DNA from: Stratiolaelaps scimitus
Taxonomy: Eukaryota; Arthropoda; Arachnida; Mesostigmata; Laelapidae
Length of the DNA stretch: 64,000 nucleotides
Reading direction: 5' to 3'
Assembly: GCA_019614645.1 (NCBI GenBank)
Contig: JABWDB010000046.1
Span: forward strand, 1,998,001-2,062,000
The notes beneath the pieces were generated by a model that did not search any database, was not told the origin of the DNA, and saw only the letters and a list, made by a program, of their open reading frames with translations. The position numbers were made by a program, and so were the translations under genes. This document shows positions 45,165 to 59,180 of the stretch, in pieces (positions within the stretch are counted from its first letter, which is position 1; every line of letters starts with the position of its first letter).

Positions 45165-45311
45165 ATGTTGGGTAACCGAGGATCAGCCACATGGGTTGGG
45201 TTCACGACGGCCAACTTCACTCATCTGAGGGAAGGTCATCTGAAGGGAATCTACGCTTTCGACTCCCTCGTGTCTGCCACCGCCGTGAAGTTCAACGAAG
45301 CCCTCACTTAA
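45165..45311 (+). CDS. Unassigned 48-aa ORF with biased codons
   Basis: ATG-initiated. From about 45198 on, codons end mostly in C or G (TTC, GCC, ATC, TAC, GAC, CTC, AAC), unlike the flanks. The sequence includes FTTANFTHLREGHLKGIYAF and DSLVSATAVKFNEALT before a TAA. It looks like the C-terminal piece of a real, possibly well-expressed protein or of a relic copy, but I cannot name the family. Confidence 0.22.
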   Translation: MLGNRGSATWVGFTTANFTHLREGHLKGIYAFDSLVSATAVKFNEALT

Positions 45312-45652
45312 ATTATCGCTATCGAAGACAGATGTCAACGGACAGGTGAAGTTCGGCAGATGAAGTTCTTATCATTAAGCAACCGTCTCGTTGTCCGCAA
45401 CTTCCATACACTTTCACTCTTGGGCCAACAGAGCGAGTCATTATCGACTTCGTATCGGCTTTCGTCTGACCCTGTTCGAGAGGTAGCGAATTTCAGCAAG
45501 GCAAAGTCATAGACACACGCGCAAACCCTATCTGTACTTTCTATCTCTCTCTCTCGCTCTCCACCTGATACACTCCGCACATTTATTGAGATTCAACCAC
45601 ACACGTTGCTTCAAAGGAATATCTCCACCGAGATCTCAGTCAGCCGACAGAG

Positions 45653-45844
45653 ATGGCTGACAGACGGGGACCATTACTATTCGCGGCTCTGGTGGCATCA
45701 GCCACAACTCTAATACCAACACCATTAACCGCTTCATTGGCTGCCGGGACTCGTCCGTTGATAGAGAAATTCCTCGAGAGCGCGAGCGGATATCTCGTCG
45801 GCACCGACGCTGTGGTTCGGGTACAGCCCTATGAGCATAGATGA
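45653..45844 (+). CDS. Candidate small secreted protein (63 aa)
   Basis: ATG with G at +4 starts MADRRGPLLFAALVASATTL, a short basic N-terminus followed by a hydrophobic helix, with plausible signal-peptide cleavage after SLA. The mature part would be about 33 residues including RPLIEKFLESASGYLVGTDA. No cysteines, so not a knottin or toxin-like peptide. Stop TGA at 45842-45844; no splice donor needed. It could also be chance. Confidence 0.25.
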   Translation: MADRRGPLLFAALVASATTLIPTPLTASLAAGTRPLIEKFLESASGYLVGTDAVVRVQPYEHR

Positions 45845-48800
45845 GCGCCTCAACGCATCGGGATGAGGCGCATTGACGGGCGGTGGCCGCCCGTCAGCCA
45901 ATCGGCCGTTGTACACTCGGTACAATCTAGCTTCAGATGACTGTACAAAACGTGAGGGACAGATATAGATGGCTAGGCAGCTAGTGAGGTGATAGAGAGA
46001 GGAGGCTGCCCGAGGAAACTTGAGGATGGGATCGAATTTTCAGTGGCGAACGTGCAGAGATTGTGGGACCTAGAGATCGGTCATACGAGCAACACAACTG
46101 GGTGTCTAGCAATCTCTCGTTTATGCCGGAGAAGGTGGGCTACGATCTGCAGCAAGAAGAAGAATAGTATGACCCGAGTGTTCGCAGCAGACCGTCGAAG
46201 TGGGACGAGTCGCAGCGGCATAACGTCGTACGGCCAACGAGATGTGAGAACCCTCACACCGTAGAACAGACGACGACTGTCAGAGAGACACCACAAACAC
46301 ACGCATAGACAGACGAATTGGATACGAGGTCGGCAGTGACACTAGTGTCACCAGATTTCGAAGCAATGTTCGGCAACGCCAGCTCACATCGGCGTCGTCG
46401 TCGTCGACAACAACAACAGCGACGCCAGCGGCGTCACCCTGACTCCGTGGTGGGAGTATCTCACTGAAACTTTCGACAAGAAGCGACGAAACGCCGAACG
46501 AGGGCGTTGTTTCCTGCTGACGGCCGCCGGCCGGCTACACTACTCCTGTCAAAATGTCCGGGGGGGTGCGCGGATCACTTCGCGACGAATCTCCGTTTCG
46601 TTCCCTATAGTGTTGTCACCGCCCACCCGCACGAAATCGAATGTTTCTCTGTCTTTCATTGGTTCGACCGTCCGTTCTGTGGCACTTCGGACGGCGTGGG
46701 TACGCACGTCTAGGCGATACCAGGGCTGGTAGCGTGCTGGCCGCTGGAACAGTGCCGCCACAACACCTTGACTAAAAACGCCGATTTGATCGTGAATCGC
46801 CAACAACAGGCTCGCCTGGTAGGAATTAGCTATTAGCTGTGTCGCCGATCTCGAGCAGGCACCGAATGCCACTCGGTCGTGTAGGGTCGATAAACGGGAA
46901 AAGAGAAAACTTTACTGTCTCTATATACATATATATACTGTCTGGAAGTTGTCTTCGACTGTCAATAACTGGAGACTCAGAGTCAAATTTAACACCGGAC
47001 TTGTGCACTGGTATAATGCAGGCAATCACTCAGATAACACCATTCGTCCAGATACACCGGAGTATCATATTGTATAATGTCCGTTATACATCACTACTTC
47101 GATTAAGCGACGCCCCAAGCGTCATTCGCTATCTACCAGTTCCACTGAAGAAACCATCAGAGGCATCGTGGTTCTGTTAGAACCAACAAATTGAAAATCA
47201 GCCTTATCCGCATGACAATGGAGCTGCAACATCCATAGCGGCAACCTCTATGGATATACATATATCTATATCTGTATGGTTAGCCGCAAAGCATTCATTT
47301 TTACGGGCGCCGAAGCGAGATCGCCTAACAATGTCAACAATCACGAACAGGTCCCAGAGGCTTTGTCCCTACACGATTGTATAGTATGACAATCGCACAA
47401 CTGTCCCAGTTGATCTGATTACATAACAAGATCAGGCGAACGCCGAACTCCGCGCTCTCAAATTGGTCACCAGCAGCTTCTCTTCAATCGATTCCGTCAG
47501 TAACTTCGTCCGTGAGAGGCTCTTCATGTGAGGGGTGCCACATCGAAGTATTTATTATAGTTTCATCTGTTTCGTGGCCACAGTCCATTGAGTGGCCGGA
47601 GCCGCAAAAGTCGTTTGTGGATGAATCGAATCTCTCGTAGACGAATGATGTTGCTTCACATATCAGTAAGTGTCATGGGGATGCACTCATTTGCGGTGTG
47701 CAACTGAGATCGTAGACGTCCGATGGCAACAAAAGTCGATTGGCACAGACATCTCATTGGCGTTGCACAAGCGTCGGTTTGCGCGCGCGCGCGCGGGCAC
47801 GCGCCCGCTCGCTCCCCACCACCCTGCAGATCCTTCTTGCTAACCCAATCAAGAGCTGATTTGTAGGGGAAAAAAAATTGTTGGATGCAACAGATCTCAC
47901 AGGCAGCAAATCCACGCACACTATGCTGGCCACTGCCAGTCAAATGAAACTGCTCATCATGGTCACGGATCATCCGACTGGGCAAGTCAGCAGTGACATT
48001 CAATTGTGGATGAGGACATGAGGTGGGTTCGGTTCGTCAGCCACAAAACGGGCACCGACAAATGATGACTATTCCGGAAGGAATACGGAGGAGGAGGTCA
48101 ATGCCACTTATTAAGAAGTCCTACGAAACAACTGGTATATATATATATATATATATATATATTGTCTGTTGCTCGTAAGCAACTGTCAAGTTGCAACATT
48201 GTACGCCGCCCCAACTCGCTGCTGATTCACACAGCACGACAGCTAGAATAGTTTTAGGTAATTCCAAATCCGGTTTTGTTAAGCGACAAAGAACTCTCCA
48301 GCATAAACTTAGCAACGATAGTAGCCAATATCCCCGATGGAGAGGGACGATGCGTCATCAGGCTCTATCAGCAGAACTCAGCACGACGAACTGGGAGAGA
48401 CAATTATGACACGCTGATATCGGGTTCATGACAATTGCTCTGCGAGATTTGTTCTCGAATAACGCCTACCCGCGATGTCGCTATAAGCGCATGAAAATGT
48501 TTCCATCAAAATTCGATAGCAATCAATACATGTTCGGCCAAACATGTACCATTACCGAAAATGTACCACTGTATGTACATCATACATTGTAATAGTAACA
48601 TTCACAGACTGTAGATAGATACGAACTCAGCGGCAGCCGATTGCAATGTTCGAACGTTCAAACGCCCACCGGGCAGGTGGTCGCGTATTACATCAGTATC
48701 CAGATACCCTGGCCCCCGGTTTACAACTGGGGATTACACTCCACAGCAACAAGGTGAAGATTCACTTTAAATGCTAATTTATCCATTATTTTCATTCGCG

Positions 48801-51800
48801 CAACACCGTTTCGCCTCTGTGTACATACGTCTACACAAACATCATTGTTTCGTGTACAGCACTATAATCAAAACAATGAATTTCTTTTACGATTCCATGA
48901 ACGAAAGTGGGACCCGCATGAAAACGTTGTTCAGTCAGATATTGCTGAGACAGTAACCATGAAAACCGCTACGTAGGGACCATAACAGTGGACTAATGTA
49001 TATGTCTCTGTAAATCCATAATCTGCCCTTGGCTTGCTGTCGGAACCGAAGTCCATACATTGAATCTGCGATGGGGCATCTGGATAGATTGGTCGTACTC
49101 CTCAGATGTGCAGGTCTCCTCGTTGTACGCATCAGTGGAAACGGATCGCAATGTAACTGTTTCCAAGGAGATCTCGCAAGCTATTCGTCTTATCATCTAT
49201 CGCCGTCCAACGAGTGTTTGATAGGGGTGGCCGAGCCCTGTCACAGGAGGACGCTGCTTCGATTGGGCCCAGTTCCTGTGGACAACTCGCTTAGAGAAGG
49301 CTTCGATCTTTGATCTGGTTCTTCTTCGACCCCTATGGGACTCGTAAGAACAGGCTCCAGCCGTAGCCTTCCCATAAGCAGTGAATGAATGGGTGAATAG
49401 GTTCGATCACTTGTATTGTACATCCCAGCGTCACGTGACGGCCAGTGTCAAATCGTTCAGACGTTTGCCATATCAACCGTCCTATCTGTCATTGGATCCT
49501 ACAGCGTCGTCGTATGGATCGCTGTGGTTGTCTACCGGGTATATTGCTTTGCTTTCCGCTCGAGGGGACAGCGAGAGATGGATACCGAGACAACGCAGGT
49601 ATTGGTCATCAAGAATCGTCGCATGACCCCACTGTCATTGTTCAGCTAATTAGTCCTCTAACTGGCTTGAAAATCGGTTCGAGAATCAGGAAATCTTCTG
49701 TGAATCTCGCTACTGTCGACTCCGGCGGCAGACAGAGTACACCAACAGAGTATAAGCCGCCCACTCGATGTACAGTATGATCACAAGTACAGCTCGCTTC
49801 TATGCAAACATTTCATCAGCTCGCGCCAGCTCGTCTGGCTGGGTACGCTAGAAATGTGCCTCGCACCGTGGCCTCCCATCTCTGCCAATGTCTCCCGTGT
49901 TTCGCTGCTCTTGTCACATAGCGATTTGCTCCTGAGCCGCCTTATCTTGCCTAGTCACACCGGTGTGACTGTTGGCATGCCACGGGCCTGCTTTCAGGGT
50001 ATTAACCTGCCTCGGTATTGGGAGGCATTGGGTGCTGACCACCTGTTTCGTCTAGATAGAACAACTCGAACATAGGCACAGAGAGAGAGAGAGAGAAAGA
50101 GAATGACAGACCTCGAATGAGAGAGCAGATGAACTCGGAGTTGTTCCGAGTCTAGACAGCCCGACGGGCCAGCCTCTCATCCGATACGACCGACACTTCA
50201 TCTAATCAAACCTAGGAACGGTTGGATGGATGTCTTCAGCACTCCAGTCGAATACCTCGTCCTCACCCGGCAGGGAAGATCGGTCAAAAGTCAACGCTGC
50301 TTGCTCTCGTACCGAGCAACTCGAAGCGCACACACACATATAGACCGCACCGACAGAGATACACGCAGCCACATGCTCCGGCCGTGGCATGGCACCGGTC
50401 TCCTCCGACCAGGGTGAACCACCTCCCACGATATAGTATAATATTGTAGTTGTCTAGTGCGAACATATATCGTATAGCACACGGTCGGAATCCACCCTGC
50501 GCGAAGAAATGATCCCCTGCTGCTCTTGCAGATAGAAACACAGGCGGTCAGACGCAGCAACCGAGCGACCGATAGCATTATACCCCCAAACCCCTAAACG
50601 GCAACCCCAATCTCTCCCTCTCTTTATGTATTCCTGTGTTTTCATTGTCATAGCTTCTCGTGCACTTGCCTATTGGTGTGTCTAAATGCTGAGATCTTTG
50701 TCTACGATGGCGAGTAGCACTGCGCGTCCACATGAAGTTAGAGGTGGTTCGACCTCCAAATCCGTTTTGAAGCTGGATATCGACGAAAGTTACTTGGCTT
50801 TCAGATTGGTGTGTTCGTGTACATTCAGGTATATAGACAGAGAGAACACCAAAACTAACCATTGAGACTCAGATCAATGTCAGGCAAGCAATAGCACAAT
50901 GGTCATTGGGGAAAGCCAGCCGAGTGCAGGTGGCGGCAGAGGCGGTGTCAGTTTTGGGTGTCAATTCATCTGTATGTACAAGTCGATCGATAAGAAGCGG
51001 ACGATGTACAATCAAATTCAAACACCGGGGTGACGTGGAGATAAGCGTGTCGTGGCGTCCTTTGGGCTTGTCACATGATGTTCAGACAAGCTGGACCCCG
51101 CTCACAGGTAACTGCCTTCAGATGTTTTTTTGCGAGAATCTTAGCCGCTGAGCTGGACAGACCTGGGATTGGTACATACCGAGCTTCGATAATTTTATAT
51201 GTTCGCAATAGTTGCATAGGACAAAAGTGCGGGCTCCGTCGAGGTTCGACGATTCGCGACGATTCAATCAAAATTGAGGTTACAAAGCACAAATCATTCT
51301 TCAATTTTGCATAAATAAAATGATTCGCAATCAGCAGCAATGTCGCCCAGCAAGTTGAATCAGGTTGAATTTAATCCGCAGCGGACATTCCCCTTCAAAG
51401 GCTATTCAACTAATGACATTCAGTAGCACACCATCATCTTTGTATGGCTCATGCAAAGACAGATGCAACTTCTTAAAGTCTCCAGAACTATTGTCCGGCA
51501 AATGACTGACGTGCCCCCAATACGATGTCATAGATGAGGACGGCATTTGGAGATACCTATAACCGCCAGCAGGCCTCACCTTACGTGACTGCAATTGCAG
51601 CAAATGTGACCCCCCCCTGCACAATCACAGCGAGCACTTTTGTAGTCGTGCCCTCTTTACGCTGTCAACTTGGGGCGATCAACTTGTCTAGCACAAACAG
51701 CGGCGAGGCAGCAATTGAGGCTAACTGCCGCCGGCGATCCGTAACTTTGCCAACAGTTACCACGAAACCTGCCCAGCAACGTTACGTTATTTACGTGTGT

Positions 51801-54800
51801 CTACGTGTGTAAGTAAGTTGCAGCGTTTGATAATGCGAAGAGCGATCTGTTTTTTTTGTTCCATAAACCGGTGACCCTCAACGCCATCCACCGTCATCTA
51901 TGGCTCGTTTACGCGTCGGTAGCGCTCGGCAGCATCGCGTCCACATCCTCGTCGCAGAACTTGTCTCGGCCGTATCAGCCCCGCGGCGTATTGGCTGATC
52001 GTTACAATGTGTGTCGTCGCGAAGGTCTCCGTCCGATGAACTCACTGACGACGGTCAGACGAAAGAAATGAGAGCCAGGTGCAAGAGGGATCTGTGGTGG
52101 AGGGGGGGGTTATAAATAAGCACATGTCACACTCGGCATTGTCGAGCCAATGGAATCAAAGTGAGTCCGTTATGGAAAAAAGAAAGCTCCGCGCCGCCTC
52201 ACCTTCGAAGTTGATTTGAAATTGTCGCACGTTAGCGCATGCTTAATGCCTTCGAGATGCAGGATTCGACATTCAGAAACAGATCCAACAGATTTCCCTG
52301 CCCCCATAAGATGCTGCTGCTGTTGCTGTTGTTGGATTGAAGCGTTCTTGACCAGCCACCAGCATTGACAGCCGAACCAGACAGAGTTCCTCCTTTAACA
52401 CATTTCTCATTATTCTACTGAGGCGAATCGCGTGAGTAGGCCAGCCATGTATCTGGCAAGTTCATGAAGCCAGCTCCCTGAGGATGACATGATGACCCAC
52501 GCGTCATCGGTCATACCTAGGCAAGCGAACGAACGACGGTGGTGAATAAAATCCTGCCGCATCGCTACAATGAGCTGACCGATTGTCTGTTTTGCTCTCA
52601 GAAAACAAAAAAGAGCGATGCTTGCGAAGTCCGTTTGTTACGCTGCTCAAGCCGGGTAAGCTAAGCTGACAAGAAGCTCCCTCAAGACACCCTCGTATGA
52701 GTGCCATATAGACTAATGGCGAGTGTCGGAGCATTGACTTGTCGAACCTGAGAGCGAATCAACAAAAATCCAGAGCACGACCCCGCGTCAACGCAGCAAA
52801 GCTGAACTGTACTTCTCTATTAAATGTCAACAACAACAGCAACGATAGTTACGCGTACAGAAATGACAAAGACAACTCGAGCTCATCGCTCTAGCCGTCA
52901 CCGAACGCCGTCGACGTGTTTTTGTCGATGTGGGTCGAACGTCAGCCGGTACGCAGCTCGGACTCACGGTGGATGAGGAAGATGCATAACCCCCAGCCAT
53001 CTTGAGGTTTCGATGACGCGCACCAACTATAATACAGCAGCAGCAACAGCAACGGCAAGACGAGCACCTTCGCGAAGAAATCACAAATAACGTGAAGCAG
53101 CTACAAATAGCCTCAGAAACACGTTGACGAAAGCTTTGGTTTGCGGCCGCCGTTCGGCGGAGCCATGTCACCATTTCAATGTCATTGACGATCGCATACG
53201 GTCGATAGAATAGAGCACCTACAGAATTGAGGATTGTATTCGTCAAAACGACGCGATGGAAACTTGTTCGAGAAAAAGCAAACGAACGAGCTGAATTGAA
53301 AATATTGTCGCATACATCATTGCAGTATATTATTATTATTATCTGTATAAGTGTCATTGTTGAAATGTACACCCGCACACGCGCGTGCCCAACAGCAGAC
53401 ACAGTGCGAGGGATATATGGCCTCGTTTCGGACTGCCACTACATTGATTATTAATATTGTATGTCATGGCATGCGTCGACGTAAATTATTTCGGTTATTG
53501 ATTACGGCATAATCTTCAGCTCTGACGTCGCCTTGTACCGTCGGGTGTGTACAAGTACAATCTCGAATCTGGAGTACGCTATAATTGTGCCACTGCAGCC
53601 AACCTGACCGATTGCACGACAATCGAAACGGCCGCTAGGCTGTATAATAATGTATTTAGCCAGATAACGCTAGCACGTGTCAAACGTGGCACAACGTGAA
53701 CCCTTCACCGCTGCAGCGTCGCTCGTTTCAAGTTGTTATCGCGCTTGACTTTCGATCGCGATTTCATGAAAGTTACTTGAAAATCACGCCGACACCGACG
53801 AATTGCGCATCCGCCTATCGTTGTTACTGCTGATAAAACGCTCAAATTCTAAACTTGCTATGCTCAGCAGTATGGCATAGTAACGACACCCGGGCCATCT
53901 CATGGGAAGTCGTTTACTCGAAGAAAGCGTACAGCGTGGACGCGTGGGGACAATCGAGCGTTTTTGTTTTGTGTTATTATATTTTTTGTTGTTATTATTC
54001 AATGCGTCCCACGTGAAATGAGTGGAGCGAGAGTGAGAAATCGATATATAATCGAAATAGGCTGATGAGGGATGAAGTACCAATTGTAGGATAATTGAAT
54101 GACTGTTATGAAAAACATTTGGAGAATAAAGAGATCTTTCTCGGGAGAGGCGAGTGAATCGAAAGAAAAGCATAGTAATAGTATAGCCGCCCTGCGCAAA
54201 GAACTGAGTTGCTAGGAATGATTGAAGTCCGCCCGGTAGTCTCCGGACGGAAGAGGTACCAATTGTGAGCCCGCTCTTTAAATGCATTATATATATATAG
54301 ACACTAACGGGCCAGCGTTGTCGGGGGGAGGGGGGTGCATAAATTCGGAGAGGCTGCCCGGAGGTAGAAAATCAAGGCAACGTTCGACACCACCCGATTT
54401 GGTTGGGGCGTACCAGTCCTTATTTATTGATTGGGATTATTTCGTTGCTGACCCGCTGTTGTTCGTTGCTGGTCTCGTCCGCCGTCAAAGGGTGAAGGGT
54501 TGACGTGGTCCTATTGTAGATGTCGCAGGCAAGGGAGAACGAGCCGCTGTGTTAGCCGGGCAAAGAATAGTAACCCCTTGATCCAAGCGGCTACCTCTTC
54601 GAATCTCGTAGCTGTTGCTGTTCGATGGTGTTCATTTATCGAGCGACAATGTGCCGCCTATGGAATCGCCACAGAGGTAAAGGGCGACCATCACGTAGTG
54701 GCCATAACAATGAGTGAGTAACTGTTAAACCGTCAGAATCCCTAACAGTGACAGAACTATAGAGAGATAGCATCGGCTTGTCGAAGTCGTACACGTGTGT
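45845..54800. other. Unassigned region
   Basis: About 9 kb with no recognisable gene. (TA)n at 48138-48161, (CG)n at 47781-47795, (GA)n at 50080-50095, CTG/TTG-rich sequence at 52311-52334 and CAG/CAA-rich sequence at 53036-53056. Many open frames of 60-110 codons overlap on both strands. Two plus-strand ones (51534-51812, ending near a GTAAGT, and 51856-52071) are mildly protein-like but their phases do not join. Confidence 0.5.
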
Positions 54801-54872
54801 ACATGTAATAATAATAATAATAATAACAACAACGAGCTCGCGTATAATGGACCGCAAATCGTACGAGCAACA

Positions 54873-55270
54873 ATGTCAAAGCGACGCAGCACCAGCAGGA
54901 GCAGCAGCAACAACAACAAGAGCAACAAATCTACAGGGCAACAAGATCGGTGTACAAGGTGAGTGACACGGAAGATGCAGCCAGATCATCACGTGACCAC
55001 CACAAACGGTGATCGTCTGTTGACAGACCGCTTCAGGCCGAACAGTTTAATGCAAGCAAACTGACCACCACCACCACCGCCGCCGTCAATCATCAGCTCG
55101 GTTTGACAAAAAAGATATCAGCAGCAGCAGCAGCCGCAGGAGAAGATACCAGCCGTAGCAACAGCAATGTTATCGTAACCGGCGTAACTCCCATAACGGC
55201 TGCCGCAGCAGCCGCCGTCCGAGCAAAATGTACACGTACTTTAACCGCTTACTATTTCAATCACAATTAG
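54873..55270 (+). CDS. Candidate two-exon ORF (unassigned)
   Basis: Exon 1, 54873-54958: ATG, then MSKRRSTSRSSSNNNKSNKS and TGQQDRCT, ending in AG before donor GTGAGT (54959). A 68-nt intron ends at TGTTGACAG (55026). Exon 2, 55027-55270, completes an Arg codon and reads PLQAEQFNASKLTTTTTAAV, then NHQLGLTKKISA and Ala/Ser-rich sequence to TAG. Phase is preserved, giving about 109 residues. Low complexity driven by CAG/CAA/GCA repeats; no domain. A different ATG frame also reaches the same donor. Possibly the disordered N-terminus of a larger gene. Confidence 0.22.
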
Positions 55271-56247
55271 ACGTACTCATTCTCTGTTGCTCGGATATTC
55301 TACAGTTATCAATGGTTGTTGTTTGTTTTTGTTATTTATTTATTTATTTATTTATTCGTTCATTCAATCAATTGTCATTCTCTCGCTGTGCCTTGCTTAT
55401 CCGTTGATTTCAGCCGGGCTGAATCATACAGTCACATATTGACACAACAGCGTGTCCGCGTGATTTTTCACGGTGTAAACGCGTACAAATGTGTTTGCAG
55501 TATGTCATGCTGCCGATGTGCTGTATATGTGTGTTTGTGTGCACGAGCGAGCCTTTACGCTCAGCGTGTCCATGAACGCTCGCTGCTTATAGGATCAGCA
55601 GGGCCGATATGTGGCCGTCCACATGTGTCGAAGCACATTTCCGGGAAAAACGTATCAAAGCTGTGGTGACTGACGCTCGGCTCGACAGGTCCGTAGCGAA
55701 CGCACGCCTGCGGTAGACGGGTTCGCCGGTTGTCGTTGTATAAGAATAATAATATTTGCACTTGCTGTGGTATGGTCAGCTGGTTTCACGCTCATAAACC
55801 ACTTCGAAGATCTCCATGTCCGGATATGCGATCTGAGCTGTGAGCTTCTTTCGCGGGCGCAACAACATTTGTACATTTCGCCATGCGACAAATCGTCATG
55901 GAGACACGCGTGTCTTTGCTCACATCGGCCGTTACGTAACCGCATGTAATCGTTTGACCACAATCGACCGTTGGCCGAGTTTGAGGGCTGAACGGTTGAG
56001 AGGCTCGAGAGGGATAAATTGATGCTAAGATGTCGAGATGCTGCAAGAAATTTAACTAAAAACAACAAACACACATAGAGTATCAGCTATAAACACTCGC
56101 ATCGGTCCAACTTGCTATTTCTAGTAGAACCCTTGATATTATTGTTAGGTCAAGCTATTATTGAACGCTTATAGCGTATTCATAATGCGAGGGTCATGCC
56201 TGTCTGCTGTATGGTCAAACGGTGTCACCTTAAATCGTGGGGCAGAT

Positions 56248-56287
<40 letters not shown>

Positions 56288-56654
56288 TCACCGCCGCATT
56301 AGCGCTGACTTAGAGATGCCAAGGAGGAGATAATCGTTGTTGAGCGTCCAATCTGCTCGTAATCGCTTCGTACCTTTTATTTGCCCTTTTGATTATTTTA
56401 CTCAGAAGAGAGAGATAGAGAGATAAATACGAACAAATGGCCGCAACCGACCGCTTGCACCGACACTCGGATCCCTCAGATCCAAGTAGAATCCTCACCT
56501 GCCACAGCGATGGCGTCGCACGAATTCTGTCGAGAATTGCGCATGAACTGGCGGACTAGACTAAGTCTCATCCGAACAGTAGGCATACATCGAGCAGGGG
56601 GTTGAGGCTGGTGACGGCTTTTCTGACCGCTGGTGGCAGCAACCTCCACCTATC

Positions 56655-56658
<4 letters not shown>

Positions 56659-56692
<34 letters not shown>
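56659..56692. repeat. (TA)n microsatellite
   Basis: 34-bp TA tract. Confidence 0.95.
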
Positions 56693-56696
<4 letters not shown>

Positions 56697-57069
56697 TACG
56701 TATATGCAACCACTAACAGCCAGTGGCCGCAATGCCAGCAGCAGCATCAGTAACAACAGCACGAGAGCAACACGAAGACGACGACGTTGAAAAGGCCAAA
56801 GCCGGCCGGCCGATCGTCCGCCCCAGGGGCCCCCAGATAACAGCGGCAGCAACAGCTCACACTGTTATGAGACGAAAGACCACCACCATCAGCAACGCCA
56901 ACAGCAGCAGCAACAACAACAGCAACCATGATAGAGGTCTATGGCGGTGGCGATGATGACGAGGAAAATAATATAATAGATTCTACAGTCGCTTGTTCCA
57001 CCGTGTAGTGATGTGGTCTCTGTTGCTGCTCCGACGACAAGAATACTACTACTGCTATTACTACTATTA

Positions 57070-57115
57070 GTAATAATAATAATAATAATAATAATACTAC
57101 TAATAATAATAATAA
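57070..57115. repeat. (AAT)n microsatellite
   Basis: Interrupted AAT trinucleotide tract of about 46 bp. Confidence 0.95.
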
Positions 57116-59163
57116 GAGAATTAATAATCTTAGCTTAAGATTCGGCACTGCCACCGACGACGGCGCTGCAACCCCCCTGTGTACGGCATTGACAGCAACA
57201 GCGGTTCGGCCATGCCGTGCGCGAACAAGCAACCATTACGAGCGGGGACCGATACTGTGTAAAATACTGTGGACATTATTGCTCAAACAACTGCAAGCCG
57301 CCTTTCGTACAAGTACCGCTAAATATAAGCAGATAGATACGGTTATCACTTTGGCTTGGCTAACAGACAACAACCTGCCCACACAATCATCAGGGGCTGC
57401 TCTGCGGCGTATGGGATATAGTTAGTGATAATCGCCAGAAACGGAGGACAATTTCAGCTAAAACTCTCTAAAGTGCTATGGAGACATGGATATCGAAAAG
57501 CGTACACATAGATACATATGTTTAGAAGCAATATTGATTTAAACTTTCCAATATTTACCGATAGGAGCGGAGGGTCAACATGCGGCATGGAACACATGTG
57601 TTCGGTTTCTATATATTGAGCGAGTTCAATGGTTCAAACATTCATAATGTTCAACAGCGTAGTCGTATACGTCAACGAGAACACCTATTTATGGCTCCTA
57701 CAGTTAAAATCCAAGAGGAAGATGAATCACGAGTTGGGCGAAGTTGCCTCCGGGCCAAAACTGCGCTTAGATTTAACTGAACGCAGGAGCACGCAGATGT
57801 ATGCAGATCATAGCGATGACGAATGTTGATTCATTCTTACCTGAAATCATGCGATTCACATCAAAAATGCTTACGTTAGACAATGGCATCAAAAAACGAT
57901 CCTATGAAAATCATAAAGTGTTCTCTGGCTATCTTAAGGTTTAGGCAAGATGTAATTAAACGAAGTGAACCTCAAAATCGAATTGAAAGTTTTACAGAAG
58001 CAGGGAACTTCATCGGTTCTCGAAACAGGCAGCGGGCCCTTAGGCGTAACTTGAACATCTGTGGTCAGCCTATAGATGTCGGGGTGGCTACTGATCAGTT
58101 GCCCCGTCATCTTCGAATGATAGCTATCAGGACGATATCTGAGAAGGCCCCAGTGTTAACAAAACGAACGAGACGTCTATTTGATTAACAGCGTAGATGG
58201 ACGACCGTGGTCTCGTTATAGCTGAAGCAATGGACAACAAAAAATCAACAACAGCAGCAGCAACAACAACAACAACATTTGAGCAGATGGCAATTTGAGC
58301 GAAAACAGACAAGTTTGTAGACTGAAAAGACAACTACGATATACATTAGCGTTCTATTTTTTTGTGCTGTGTTGAATGTGTACACAGCAAAAACAGCAGA
58401 TTTGTGATATAGAATACAATGATAAAGTGAGCTAACCATACGAGGATGAAAATAATAGAAAATACAGCTGTTGCTGCTGAAGTCAGTCCGTCAGCAGCAA
58501 CAGCAGCCGTCATTGTATGGCATCAGTGCCATCTGGCGGAATAGACTTTATGCGGCTGCATAAAGATAGCGCAGTCGTATATGGACAAGCAACATCTACC
58601 GAGTTCGTCTATCTGTTGTCAACTGAAACAATCAAGACAAATGTGTGACTCCCGAGGGAAAATACGTCCGCATTTCGCGTACGTACCGCTGATTAGCGAA
58701 GGGCGGCACTTTATAGAAGCTACTTGTCGAGGAGTAGTACGCCCTCATCCTTGCGTTTGTGAGCTGCGTCGCCCGATGCGGAGATGTGTGGAATCGGTCG
58801 AAGTGGCGACGGCAAATGTGCTTGTGGATCTCGAAAGTACCACCGTGCTGTCTCTATTGCTTTGTTTGTTTATTGTTGTTGCGCGTATATTTATTAGCAC
58901 GAGAACAGAGCACGTGAGTCCACGAAGAGCCGTAGAACGGCAAGTGGCCTTAGGCGTCCGGCGAGCATACGCATAACGAGATGACGAGACGAGAGATAAC
59001 CCGCTTAAATAATTTGCCGCCCAAAGGATCGACACTAACGGGACGCTAACGCCAGGGTCATTAGCTGAACTCAGTGGTGTTGTCTTATAGAAGACGTTCG
59101 CATCTCACTGTCTTGTTCCCCTCTCTCTCTCTCTGTCTCTCTTCCTCGTGTTTATTTGATCTT

Positions 59164-59180
59164 GCTGCTGCTGCTGCTGC
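59164..59180. repeat. (CTG)n short tandem repeat
   Basis: About six CTG units. Confidence 0.9.

Noticed and set aside
49416..49649. Plus-strand ORF with one hydrophobic helix followed by basic residues
   Set aside because: Three overlapping frames are open here, the start is not ATG-supported and no receptor family motif is present.
52827..53402. 191-codon minus-strand ORF
   Set aside because: Much of it is Cys/Ser runs from CAG/CAA-type triplets and hydrophobic strings from AT repeats; no domain, start or splice support.
56568..56852. Minus-strand Leu-rich ORF resembling a membrane protein
   Set aside because: The hydrophobic stretches come from a (TA)n tract and GCT/GTT triplet repeats.
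56939..57232. Minus-strand poly-Leu ORF
   Set aside because: Created by the (AAT)n microsatellite.
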